From: Maratus speciosus
Lineage: Eukaryota; Arthropoda; Arachnida; Araneae; Salticidae
NCBI GenBank assembly: GCA_963932465.1
Contig: OZ010788.1
Location: 194,682,559 to 194,746,558 of the forward strand
Reading direction: 5' to 3'
Length of the DNA: 64,000 bases
Below, in pieces: positions 12,226 to 21,832 of the stretch (position 1 is the stretch's first letter; each line of letters begins with the position of its first letter). The notes beneath the pieces were generated by a model that was not told where the DNA came from, ran no database searches, and worked only from the letters and a program-made list of their open reading frames with translations. The translations under genes and the position numbers were made by a program.

Positions 12226-13630
12226 GAGACCACTGACCAGGCCCTACCTACCGGGATTAACCCAGCTGAACGGGTTTGTAATTGCCTGGAAAGCAGGGCG
12301 ATGCATTGTGAGTACATACGCCAGATCTCCGCAGGCGGCTGACCACACCAGCAAGCACCCGGGCCGACTATACTAAGCCAAGTCGATGATTCTAGGTTGT
12401 TTATTGCACTTTGCAAAACTATGATTGTTGCCGCACACCACGTACTTGCCAAGCCAGTTGGAAAAGGGCTGGATTATTTTTGATACCTAAAATGTGGTAA
12501 ACTTCTTAGCTGTAGAAGGGGGCAATTTTGAGGGAAATTAAAAATTGAAATGGCCGAAAAGCTAAGATTTACCGCTGAGGGGATAATTTTGGGCCGAAGA
12601 ATCGCTGCAGAGGGAGATGGGAATAAACCCGACATCATTGCCTCGATCGTCATTCTATCTGCAGTGCCTACTGCTCGATTGTGTTTACTTTGTTTTGCCG
12701 GTTCCTTAACGTTATATCCTGTTGATTGGCATCTGCACATTGCTACTCAAGTTGATCTCGTAATTTAGAACCTTGATCAGATGACGAGACCTTCACCTGG
12801 CAAGGCACCTCCAGAGGTATAATTCACAGGTAACCTGGAAGGCTTTGCACCCACGACGGATTTTACATGCACCAGGCGCCATTAGCGTACATGACGCAAT
12901 TTTAGCCGGCAGTTAGCCTGGGTCCTGTGATTAACGGCTACGAGTATAATGTTCTACCAGCTTGGCCACCGCTGCCCGATCTAAATGGGATTGCATGGAA
13001 TTTTTGAAGCCTAATTGTTGATGCATACTTGTCAAATTAAAATGATTATTTTTTTTTTGTAAGGGGGGGGGGGGATAGAGAAAACAAAGAATGGGGCTCC
13101 GCAGATAGACAAATTGCACCATGTGTAAATTTTTTTGGGGGACGAATATTTAGGCAAACTTAACGTTGCAAGAGACATGAGACTACGCCTTACTACCATA
13201 CCCCACCGGGGAAAAACTGTCTCCGTGGGCTGTCCCATGGAAGCGGGTCCGGTAGCTCGTGCGGACAGAGTCCTTTTGCACCTAATAAAAAGGCGAACTG
13301 ACAAAAAAAGAAAAAAAAAAAAAAAAAAAAAAAACGGGGGGGGGGGGGCAAAGAATGCTTCCCCGAGTGGTCGGCCTGGCCGGCCGCCCGGGGGGGGTGG
13401 GAGAGAATGGTTTGTTAGACATGACACGTTTATTAATACAATTACTACATTAAATGAACTAAACTGTAATACTTATTAATCTTACTACTTAATAATCAAT
13501 TTACTTAATCATAATACTTAATAATTAATTAGAAATATTAATACTATAACGTCATTCTAACTACTCTTACCAACTTAACTTGGTGTTTATCATGAGACTT
13601 AATATTTGACCTTGATACTTTTATTATGCG
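12226..13630. mobile_element. 1.4-kb retroposed insertion with 15-bp target duplication
   Basis: GTCACCAGTGGCTCG occurs exactly at 12211-12225 and 13631-13645, so 12226-13630 is an insertion into a HINE 3' module. A 15-bp duplication indicates target-primed reverse transcription (LINE/SINE machinery). The insert is GC-richer than its surroundings. On the minus strand, about 12985 downwards, it has a tRNA-like box A (GTGGCCAAGCTGG), suggesting at least one tRNA-headed SINE; the expected box B is degenerate. It also contains A-rich and G-rich tracts (13305-13350). No protein-coding frame was recognised. It may be a composite of more than one element. Confidence 0.65.
12740..12985 (-). mobile_element. 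Probable tRNA-derived SINE (degraded), minus strand
   Basis: Reading the minus strand from about 12985, the sequence starts like a tRNA 5' half (GCGGTGGCCAAGCTGGTAG, box A), then a region where box B should be is mutated (TTAATCACAGGACCC). The body contains a cctctggaggtgcc block. The downstream end is uncertain. This is an inference from the tRNA-like head only. Confidence 0.4.
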
Positions 13631-14861
13631 GTCACCAGTGGCTCGTGAATCGACGGGAAATTCCCATTCTGATAAGCCGACTATTCGCGACTATTCGTGA
13701 TTTTAATAAATATCATGATCGAGATTAACTCGTTTTTACTCCGATTAATTGACTGAAGCAGAAATTTAAGATGAAAGTTAAAGTTAATATAGTGTTGAAC
13801 TAATAAAAATGAAATATTGACATCTGTAACAACATTTTGAAATATTAAAATATAGGAGGTAGAAGAAAGTTTTGGGATTGCCACATCCAACTAGTTTTTT
13901 AAGTTTTTGGCTATGGCAAGTAAGTCCTTCCTTCATGTGGAAAAAATCCGCCGGAAGGGGGCGCTGTAATAGCGATTTTTGTGCCATTTTGAATATTGTA
14001 CCATCGAAAAGTGTATGAAGTTATGCATAGAATTGAACTTTTTTTTTTTTTAAGTTTTTTGCTGTAGTAAGCAGGTTTTCTCTTAATCTGGAAAAAATCC
14101 GCCGGAAGGAGACGCTGTAATAGCGATTTTTGTGAATTTTCAATATTGTACCTTTGAAAAGTGTATGAAATTATGTATGGAATTGAACAAAATTTTTTGT
14201 GTATGTTTTTGGCCATGGCAAGAAGGTCCTCCCTGAATGTGGAAAAATTCCGCCGGAAGGGGGTTCTGTAATAGCGATTTTTGTGTAATCTTCTTAATTT
14301 TTCGTAGTTCTATTGTACACCAGTGGCTCGTGAATCGACGGGAACTTCCCATCCTGATAAGCCGACTATTCGTGATTTTAATAAATATCATGATCGAGAT
14401 TAACTCGTTTTTACTCCGATTAATTGACTGAAGTAGAAATTTAAGATGAAAGTCAAAGTTGATATAGTTTTGAACTAATAAAAATGGGTACTTGTTAGTA
14501 ATCCCGTCGACCAAATTAATGTCGCCAAATTGTAAGATTAAATGCCAATAATAGTTGATCGTAAATGTCACATTCACTTGACAACACGTGTTTACGTCAT
14601 CAAATGATTTTTATTTCGACGTTTTATTTGTATTTTTATTAATGTTATACTAATTTATTTGTTTTTTCGTTATTTAAAATAAAAATTATGTCAATTTGTA
14701 TAATTTGGCGAGTGGTTTGGCGATTTATATAATTTGGCGAAATTGGTCGACGGGATAACTAACAAGTACCTAAAAATGAAATATTGACATCTGTAACAAA
14801 ATTTTGAAATATTAAAATATATGAGATAGAAGAAAGTTTTGAGATTGGCACATCCAACTAG
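13631..14861 (+). mobile_element. HINE cluster A, distal part
   Basis: Continues the HINE array after the retroposed insert: a 3' module ending CTAG at 13891-13894, two monomers (13900-14300), and a further 3' module ending at 14861 that is interrupted by the 284-bp MITE at 14487. Sequence after 14861 no longer belongs to the family. Confidence 0.75.
14487..14770. mobile_element. 284-bp MITE with perfect 8-bp target duplication
   Basis: Termini are inverted repeats of about 30 bp or more: GGTACTTGTTAGTAATCCC at the left and the complement of gggataactaacaagtacc at the right, followed inward by matching GTCGACCAA. It is flanked by TAAAAATG at 14479-14486 and 14771-14778. An 8-bp duplication fits hAT, P or Merlin types; the GG-start would suit Merlin, but there is no transposase to decide. 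It interrupts a HINE 3' module. Confidence 0.85.
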
Positions 14862-14980
14862 TTTACATTAAATCCTGTGTAACATTCTGTTAATAATATG
14901 GTTTGGTTCTTGACCCACAATCTCACGTAGATTCTCATTTACGTGTACATTTCTTCTTGGTCCTTAAGTTTTGTCCACAT

Positions 14981-15220
14981 GTGTACTGTAGATCATAGAT
15001 GCCAATATCTCTAAATTATTCCCGAGTCTGATCTTAGACGAAAATGTTTTCTACCGGAATTTATTTAACCAAAAATTTCAAAATTATATCTAAAGTGTAC
15101 CTCATCGAAAGAAGACGCATTTCCTTGTACATATTTTCCGGTTTAAAACATGCTTGTTTTGGATTAGACTCCGGAATAATTAGGAGATTTTGGCATCTAT
15201 GCTATGTAGATTACATCAGT
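14981..15220. mobile_element. Fold-back MITE
   Basis: The left end (catagatgccaatatctc, then attattcccgagtctgatc) and the right end (gattagactccggaataat, then ggagattttggcatctatg) are reverse complements over about 45 bp. The short ORF it contains (15044-15241) resembles nothing recognisable. Confidence 0.65.
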
Positions 15221-15239
15221 GTAGATAAGTCAGTTTTCT

Positions 15240-15480
15240 GAGTTTAGCTCTGAATCGGTATTTTGTTTTAAATCGATTTAATGCCAAAAGATAAATAATT
15301 TTTTCTGATGTTAGCTTTAAATCGATTTAAGTCCAACGATAAATCGGTTTCCGATGTTAGCTTTTAATCGCGATTTAAGATAATGGCTAAATTGGATTTC
15401 CGATGTTAGCTTAAATCGATTTAAGACTAGTGGTTAAATCGGATTTCCTTATGTTAGCTTTAATCGATTAAAGGTACATC
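15240..15480. repeat. ~62-bp satellite, about four copies
   Basis: Repeating block built on gatgttagctt, ttaaatcgatttaa and a gataaatcgg-like segment. The core TTAAATCGATTTAA is itself a perfect palindrome. Copies are diverged. It lies directly before the hAT left end at 15522. Confidence 0.75.
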
Positions 15481-15982
15481 ATTAAACATTTGAACGCGAC
15501 TCTTATGTTTAAAGATATTAGCAGAGACCCGGAGCTGGAGCGCTCCGGGGCTGCGTTTTCCCTGGAACTGGAGCCGGAGCTGGAGATCTAAATTTCCCCC
15601 TGCTCCAGGGCTCCTTTAGTTTTTTAATATTCTTTTAAATCTTCTTTTTTTAATCTTCTTAAATCTTTTTTTTTTTCCAGTCTTTTAAATTTCCAGGCTT
15701 AAAATATTTTAATTACATCATTATTCAGTGTTTTAATTATATCATTTTTTAGGTTTATTTTTTTAGAGATGGAAAACTTCTCACAAAAACGTGCTAACAC
15801 TACTTCACTTCTACTTTCTACTTCAGCTAAGTGGCAACACTATTTGAAAACAAATGGGGCTGCCTGTTGTTTACATGTGTAGTTGTACAATTTTGGTTGT
15901 TTGAAAAGAGTAGAAGAAATTTAAGATTTGCGTGTTTATAAAATTCCACCAAACTTTCCTTTTTAAAAGTAAAAGCTAAAAG

Positions 15983-16056
15983 ATGACAGATTTTCTGAAC
16001 AAGCATTTCAAGTTTGATGAGAAGAAAAATGCATTTTGTCAGATGTTTAATGAAGG
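15983..16056 (+). pseudogene. hAT-internal short frame interrupted by BEL/Pao
   Basis: ATG at 15983 opens MTDFLNKHFKFDEKKNAFC, which looks like the entry to a BED zinc finger of hAT transposases, though the second Cys and the His pair are not recognisable. The frame is cut at the target site GAAGG (16052-16056). It would resume after 19037 and stop within about 35 bases. Weak homology, no database check. Confidence 0.35.
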
Positions 16057-16187
16057 TGTCAACTCAAAGTATTCCAATAATGTAAAAGTTATTTTTACTT
16101 AATACTTAATAAAGGTAATCGCTTACCCTTTCTGTTATGTATTAAGTAAAAATAACTTTTACATTATTGGAATACTTTGAGTTGACA
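16057..16187. repeat. 48-bp perfect hairpin replacing the 5' LTR
   Basis: 16057-16104 pairs perfectly with 16140-16187, leaving a 35-base loop (16105-16139). The whole 83-bp left end is also an exact inverted copy of the right terminus, so the element has two U5-type ends (TGTCAAC to GTTGACA) rather than a U3 and a U5 end. Confidence 0.93.
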
Positions 16188-16190
16188 TTA

Positions 16191-16210
16191 TGGCGCCCGT
16201 TAACAGGGAC
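16191..16210 (+). other. Primer binding site, tRNA-Lys type
   Basis: Starts three bases after the LTR end, as expected. TGGCGCCCG and AACAGGGAC match the complement of the tRNA-Lys(UUU) 3' end; two extra T residues split them. Similarity to a lentiviral primer site reflects use of the same tRNA. Confidence 0.7.
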
Positions 16211-16277
16211 GCCGGTTTATAAAAGGCCGTGATTATATATTTTTGATCTATCGAACTATTATTGGTAGTATATTACG

Positions 16278-18668
16278 ATGGAAAATTTAACGAAGATCAG
16301 AAATCCGTTGCGTACCAGTTTTACGAAAGCTGCAAATAGGCTTGACGAAGCTTTAAAAGCTAATCCTGTTGATTTCGAAGAAATAGAAATTTCTTTTACG
16401 CTTTTAAGCGATAAATATCAGAATCTGCAAGCTGCAGATAATGAGATATTAGATTTACTTTCGAAAGATGATAAAATAAATCAAAGTGTTTATGATAAAG
16501 AATATGATAATATAACTTCGTATACGGATAAGTACATCACTTTAAAAATAAAGACTGAACGAATGCAGAATTCATTGAGTAATTCACATACTGAAGCGGT
16601 AAATAAAAAAACTGTGAGGTTACCAAAATTGGAATTAGAAAAATTTGATGGATCGATAAAAAATTGGTTGAAGTTCTGGTCTATTTTTAAAAAGATACAT
16701 GAAGACCCAGAATTATCGGATGAGGATAAATTTGTTTATCTTATTCAAAGTACTACAGAACAATCTAGAGCGCGTGATCTTGTAGAGAGTTTTCCGCCAA
16801 CAGCAGAAAATTACCCTTTAGTGATTGATTGTCATAAATCTCGTTTTGATAAAGACGAACTTTTAATTGAAGTATACGTACGGGAGTTGTTAAATTTGGT
16901 ATTAAATCATAATAAGAGTAATATAGTAAAATTATATGATAAGATTGAATCGTATTTAAGATCTTTGGGCACATTAGGTGTCACTTCAGATAAATACGCC
17001 GCAATGTTATACCCTCTTGTTGAGAGTTGTTTGCCAGAAGAAATTTTAAAAATATGGGAACGGCATATTAGTTCTCTTTTGGTAAAAGATAAAGAAAAGC
17101 GAGAAATTAATAAATTAAGTTGTTTGATGGGCTTTTTGAAGTCGGAGGTTGAAGGGGAACAAAGATTGGCAATCGCCAGAAATACTTTTGATGGTGGGAG
17201 AGATTCACATAAGAAAGCGAATAAGCAGTATTCTACGGAAAATAAAAGCGAATTTTCAACGGCTGCAGGGCTTTTAAACACAAATGTAATTCATGAAAAG
17301 AAATGTATTTTTTGTGAGAAAAAACATATTTCTCGAGATTGCTATAAAGCTAAGAAAATGAGTATTCAGGAGAAGCGTGAATGTGCAAAAAGGGCTGGTT
17401 GTTGTTTTTTATGCATTAAAAGGGGCCACGTTAGTAAAAATTGTCGCGGTAAAATAAAATGTTTTATGTGTGATAAATTTCACTGCACAATCATGTGTCC
17501 GAATTCGTCACTTGAATCAAAAGTAGAAACTCCTAAGCCTGTCGAAAATTCTAATTGTGTACAATCGAAAGATCAAACACTGACTAGTCAATCTAGTTCA
17601 TCTGGGGTATTGTTACAGACACTCCAGGTCTATGTAAGGAATCATAATGGAAGACATATCATGAGAGCTTTGATAGATACGGGTAGTCAGCGATCGTATA
17701 TAACTTCCAAAGCTGTTAGATTATTAAAGTATGAAAGTTTAGGAGAAATTCCAGTAGTTCATGGTTTATTTGGCGGTCTTGAATCCCCCCAACAGAAACA
17801 TCGTCGTTTTAAGGTTTATTTAACTAGCTTAGATGAAAAATATAATTGTAATTTCGAAGTTCTAGAACAAGATAAAATATGCGGTGAAATATCCAAGACG
17901 CCCCAAGGACCGTGGATGAAAGATCTCAGTAAAAGAAGAATTAAATTGACTGATTGTGATAATCACATGTCACAGGCATACGAGTCAGAAATTCACCCAT
18001 TAATAGGAGCAGATGTGGCAGGAAAATTATTAAATGGAAAGATTCAATATTTACCAAGTGGACCTGTTGCAGTTGGTACACATTTGGGATGGACGTTAAT
18101 GGGTAAAATTCCTCAAGTTCCACAAGTAGCTGAATCTTATCTTTCGATCATATCCTTACTCACTGGTGACACTAATCTTCCCGATATGTGGAGTTTAGAC
18201 TGTATAGGAATTCTAGATCCCGTTGAAAGACAAAATATGATGGAAATGCATGAAGCTGCGCTTGAGCATTTTCAATGTAATCTGGAAATTAACAGTGCAG
18301 GAAGATATGAAATATCATTACCTTGGATCAAGTCACATTCTGTACTTCCCGAAGGAAGACAAACAGCAGAAAGAAGATTAAGAAATACCATTAAGAAATT
18401 AAAAACTAAGAATGGTGAAATTCTAAGATCATACAAAAGACTTTACCCCCTTGAATTTCAACATGAACAACAATTTTTACTACATGAGAGATCCATTCCT
18501 GATGAACCTGACAGTTCACCTCCTCTCCCGAATGATCATGACATGGGATGTGCTGATTCTACACAACCATCAGACTATTCAAAGGCTGAGAAAGATTGTC
18601 CAGACAAGTCAATGTATAGAACCAGATGCAGTCGAGTAATGAGACCTGTCAAAAGACTAGACCTATGA
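16278..18668 (+). CDS. BEL/Pao Gag-protease polyprotein fused in frame to an integrase tail
   Basis: A 796-residue open frame. Residues about 113-270 match the BEL/Pao Gag region known as DUF1759 (LPKLELEKFDG, FWSIFKKIHEDPELSDEDKF). Three zinc knuckles follow near 343, 376 and 395: CIFCEKKHISRDC, CFLCIKRGHVSKNC (canonical CX2CX4HX4C) and CFMCDKFHCTIMC. The retroviral-type aspartic protease (DUF1758) has its active site at ALIDTGSQRSYI, about 465, and continues to PLIGADVAGKLL near 575 and GTHLGWTLMG. Residues about 640-705 are the lead-in to reverse transcriptase (GRYEISLPW). At about 706-715 the frame jumps to a typical BEL/Pao integrase C-terminal tail (KRLYPLE, VMRPVKRLDL). Full polyproteins are usually well over 1500 residues, so RT, RNase H and the integrase core are deleted without breaking the frame. 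Any movement would need enzymes supplied by another copy. Confidence 0.88.
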   Translation: MENLTKIRNPLRTSFTKAANRLDEALKANPVDFEEIEISFTLLSDKYQNLQAADNEILDLLSKDDKINQSVYDKEYDNITSYTDKYITLKIKTERMQNSLSNSHTEAVNKKTVRLPKLELEKFDGSIKNWLKFWSIFKKIHEDPELSDEDKFVYLIQSTTEQSRARDLVESFPPTAENYPLVIDCHKSRFDKDELLIEVYVRELLNLVLNHNKSNIVKLYDKIESYLRSLGTLGVTSDKYAAMLYPLVESCLPEEILKIWERHISSLLVKDKEKREINKLSCLMGFLKSEVEGEQRLAIARNTFDGGRDSHKKANKQYSTENKSEFSTAAGLLNTNVIHEKKCIFCEKKHISRDCYKAKKMSIQEKRECAKRAGCCFLCIKRGHVSKNCRGKIKCFMCDKFHCTIMCPNSSLESKVETPKPVENSNCVQSKDQTLTSQSSSSGVLLQTLQVYVRNHNGRHIMRALIDTGSQRSYITSKAVRLLKYESLGEIPVVHGLFGGLESPQQKHRRFKVYLTSLDEKYNCNFEVLEQDKICGEISKTPQGPWMKDLSKRRIKLTDCDNHMSQAYESEIHPLIGADVAGKLLNGKIQYLPSGPVAVGTHLGWTLMGKIPQVPQVAESYLSIISLLTGDTNLPDMWSLDCIGILDPVERQNMMEMHEAALEHFQCNLEINSAGRYEISLPWIKSHSVLPEGRQTAERRLRNTIKKLKTKNGEILRSYKRLYPLEFQHEQQFLLHERSIPDEPDSSPPLPNDHDMGCADSTQPSDYSKAEKDCPDKSMYRTRCSRVMRPVKRLDL

Positions 18669-18733
18669 GTGGTGACTTTGCTGATATATGTGACCTTGGT
18701 TGCATCCTTTTCTAAAAATGCAAGGTGGGAGGA

Positions 18734-19032
18734 TGTCACATCTCCCGTGAACTGAAATGAAAGGACTTGCGCGAGTCAGAAAAAGGAATAATGTTTTTTC
18801 CATCGGCTGTTATGAATTTGTGTATATTTTTGATGTGTTGTGTTTGTCATTGTGATTGTTTGAATAAAGTGATGTAAATGTATTAAATTAGTGCAGTTTT
18901 ATAAGTAGAATAATGTTCGGCCATCCCGGCGAACCTAGATTCAGTTCAACATAACAGAAAGGGTAAGCGATTACCTTTATTAAGTATTAAGTAAAAATAA
19001 CTTTTACATTATTGGAATACTTTGAGTTGACA
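18734..19032 (+). repeat. BEL/Pao 3' LTR
   Basis: 299 bp beginning TGTCACATC right after a purine-rich tract and ending GAGTTGACA before the GAAGG duplication. Contains an AATAAA signal at 18863-18868. The last 48 bp also occur in direct orientation at 16140-16187. Confidence 0.85.
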
Positions 19033-19209
19033 GAAGGTAAAGGAAGAATTTATTTGGGAGCTAAAAATTAACTGTGTAAATTAAATCTGCAACCAAATGC
19101 ACGAAGTCGGAGCCGAGTTGGAGCAGTTGCCGGAGCCGGAGACACAGTATTTTATCTGGGAGCGGAGCTGGAGCTGGAGCATGAAAAATTTTCCGGCTCC
19201 CGGTCACTG

Positions 19210-20880
19210 GTTACCAGGCAATGCAACACGAGCCCCTCGAATTAAAGATGTCTGATACATTGCCCGCTGTACAGAACGTAGATGAAAATATCTTTTAATT
19301 GAAAAAGACTCAGATGGATTTTTTGCATTTAATGTGTTTTCTTATAGATTGCCTGCCAACTACACCAAAACACATTTTTTATACTTTCGAATTAGTGACA
19401 TGCCAGCAGCCAATCGAGAAAGCTTTCACTATTTACAGCAATCTTTGCTGTTCTGACTATTTCAATTTTAAGCAGGTAGTTTGATTACATATCTATTAAA
19501 TTCGTACTTTATTTGTTTGTGAAGTTTTAATTTCACTTGGCAATTTAGATATGCAATTATTTAGTTATGGAACGCGAAAACATACAAATGCTGAATTATT
19601 TACATTGCTTTAAGTTTAAATAAGGTTAACCTTCAGTAATTAAGTTGGACGCAGATTTAAAATATTCATGCTTGAAAATTATTTTAAAACCATAAAAAAA
19701 ATTGAAAAGTAAATTGATACTCTGTTTTCAAACAAATTGCATTTCAAAATACTTTTTTTCTTTATTTAAAAATGAAAACTGTGCAATATTTAGAATTTTA
19801 AAAGATTGTAGAGAAAAATTTATTGGACAGATCGTACCTACGTCAATATTGTAAGTAAAGTCGCATGACAATATTTAAATATGAACTCTTGGACAATAGA
19901 CATTTTTTCCTTACTCCATGTATTTAATTTATTTTTATTCAGACGAAAAACGTGAGATGTTGGAGGATGAGTTTGATTTGTTATTATGGTTTGGATATGT
20001 GTATTCGTAGTGGTTGTGATGTGTTTGTCTAAATAAATGTTTTGTGTGTTTTTTAAAGAAGTTATGTTTATAGTAAAATAATTATCATTATTTTAACTAA
20101 AATGTTAAAAATAAATAACAAATATGACGTCTGCATAGTTATTACATACATGTGTTTGCTTTATAAATTTAAAATGTGGAGTGCTCAATACTTTTGACGT
20201 AGGCTGTATATTAAAATATACTTTTAACAATTCCAAATTGCAGTACAACCCATTAAGACGAGATCGCAAGTGACTAAGAATATTACGTTTTATATAGGCT
20301 TGCGTCTTAACAAGTATACAGCCTGAGAAAATTGTTCTGTATTCTTTTCAAGGAGAGTTTCCGGAAATTTTCCGTTTATTGCAGAATTTCGTTATACACA
20401 AGGGACGTTTTCACAGGTTTTTACAGCATTATTAACCGTTACCGAGAAGCTGCTTTATCAGTAATCTGTTTTCGATATTAGTTGATACGTAATTTCTTTG
20501 ATTTCTGATTGAAACATATTTTCAATCACAGTCAGCAAACAAATATTTAAATCTGACCCACCGTATCAGTCGCGAAACGAACTTTAATTGAGCATGAGCA
20601 TAGTTTAAAAACGAAATCTGTTACAGTCGCATGAAAATATTCCAGATAATTTTTGACCAAATGAGAAAAATTGCGATCTGAAGCAATACTAGATTGTACG
20701 TGTGTCCTTCAAATATACTGTTCTTTACTGACCACGTTTCATCAATCAAGCCTTATAAGGATTATACCTTAATCAAAGATTTGATGAAAAGTGTTGAAAG
20801 AAACCACAGAAATCAAAGAGGGAATATGTGTAACTCATTCTTATCCTTTATCCAATAAAATCGCCAACAGGAGGTATTTA
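19210..20880. other. AT-rich DNA, no gene recognised
   Basis: About 1.7 kb between the hAT right end and the next HINE cluster. It carries only short open frames without recognisable motifs and no clear long repeats; nothing here is supported as a feature. Confidence 0.6.
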
Positions 20881-21586
20881 TTACTTTCTTCTATCTTCAA
20901 TAGAAGAAAGTACTGTAATCGAAATTTTTCTCGACTTCCGTTTTCGACGGATTTACACGTTTTAGGGGTCAGAGATCCCCCAAATCATGTTTATACAAAA
21001 TGCATATATGTCTGTTGTGTATGTATATCGCCATTATACCACCGAAAAGTGTATCAAGTTACGCGTAGAATTGAACTAAATATTTTGTGTATGTTTTTCG
21101 ATATGACCAGCAGGTCAATCCTTCAATTTGGAAATATTCCACCGGAAGAGGGCGCTGTAATAGCGATTTTTGTGCCCATTTTCATTATTGTACCATCGAA
21201 AAGAGTATGCAGTTATGCATTAAAAGAATTGAACCAAATTTTTACTTTCTTCTATCTTCAATAGAAGAAAGTATTGTAATCGAAAGTTTTTTTCGATTTC
21301 CGGTTTTCGACGGATTTACACGTTTTAGGAGTCAGAGATTAAAAAAAACATGTTTATAGAAAATGTCTGTCTGTCGCCATTGTACCATCAAAGAGCGTAT
21401 GAAGTTATGCATAGAATTGAACCAATTTTTTTTTTAAGTTTTTGGCTAAGGCAAGCAGGTCCTTCATTAATTTGGAAAAAATCCGCCGAAAGGGGACACT
21501 CTAATAGCGATTTTTGCGCCATTTTGAATGTTGTACCATCCGAAAGTGCATGAAGTTATGCATAATATTGAAACAAATTTTTTGTG

Positions 21587-21832
21587 GCCCCACCAGTGGC
21601 CGAGAGGTTCTGCGCTCGAAGCTGGTAGGCGGGAGGTGCTGGGTTCGATCCCAATCGCGCCCGTCGACCTAATTGTTCAGTGTTTTCGTGGTTTTCTTCG
21701 AACCTTGGATTTTCCAAGCGTAAATACGGGTTAGGTTCCCTTAAAAAGACCACCATGGAGGGCACCCTCCCCCCCTTTAGGGCCTCAATCCCTCGTGTTG
21801 ATAATTGGCCCTCATAAACACAACCAACCAAC
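21587..21832 (+). mobile_element. tRNA-derived SINE with 13-bp target duplication
   Basis: Flanked by CAAATTTTTTGTG at 21574-21586 and 21833-21845, both from a HINE monomer. The tRNA-like head has box A (TGGCCGAGAGGT, 21597-21608) and a perfect box B (GGGTTCGATCCC, 21641-21652), the internal RNA polymerase III promoter. A body with a run of C (21770-21776) and a short (ACCA)n-like tail follow. A real tRNA gene is ruled out by the lack of a cloverleaf and by the tail. Confidence 0.9.

Larger units (their letters stand above)
16057..19032 (+). mobile_element. BEL/Pao LTR retrotransposon, internally deleted, rearranged 5' end
   Basis: Flanked by GAAGG at 16052-16056 and 19033-19037, a 5-bp duplication usual for BEL/Pao. 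The 3' LTR is 18734-19032 (TGTCACATC to GAGTTGACA, 299 bp) after a purine-rich tract (caaggtgggagga). The 5' side has no matching full LTR. Instead 16057-16139 is an exact reverse complement of the last 83 bp of the 3' LTR (18950-19032), followed by a 48-bp direct copy of the LTR end (16140-16187). The primer site TGGCGCCCG-tt-AACAGGGAC at 16191-16210 is complementary to the tRNA-Lys 3' end except for two extra bases. One long ORF encodes gag and protease; reverse transcriptase, RNase H and the integrase core are missing. Confidence 0.9.
15522..19209. mobile_element. hAT-type element split by a BEL/Pao insertion
   Basis: The left end CAGAGACCCGGAGCTGG and the complement of the right end, CAGTGACCGGGAGCCGG, form a hAT-like terminal inverted repeat. 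Both subterminal regions are rich in ggagctggag motifs. The flanking 8-mers gatattag and gttaccag agree at 5 of 8 positions, consistent with an old 8-bp duplication. Removing the BEL/Pao insert leaves about 707 bp (15522-16056 plus 19038-19209). Across the insertion site runs a short frame starting at ATG 15983 that resembles the start of a BED-type zinc finger region (KHFKFDEKKNAFC). It is a deletion derivative without a transposase catalytic domain. Confidence 0.65.

Noticed and set aside
13135..13479. 114-aa and 131-aa ORFs on both strands
   Set aside because: They run through A-rich, G-rich and polypurine tracts in a retroposed insert; composition artefacts.
16191..16210. Primer site resembling that of lentiviruses, suggesting an endogenous retrovirus
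   Set aside because: It matches the tRNA-Lys 3' end shared by many elements. DUF1759/DUF1758-type Gag-protease, a 5-bp duplication and no envelope gene make this BEL/Pao, not a retrovirus.
20791..21264. 157-aa ORF
   Set aside because: Begins in unique sequence and runs into HINE repeat sequence; the repeat-derived part recurs in other ORFs of the window.
21587..21660. tRNA gene (box A and box B present)
   Set aside because: No credible cloverleaf or acceptor stem, and the sequence continues into a SINE body with tail and target duplication.
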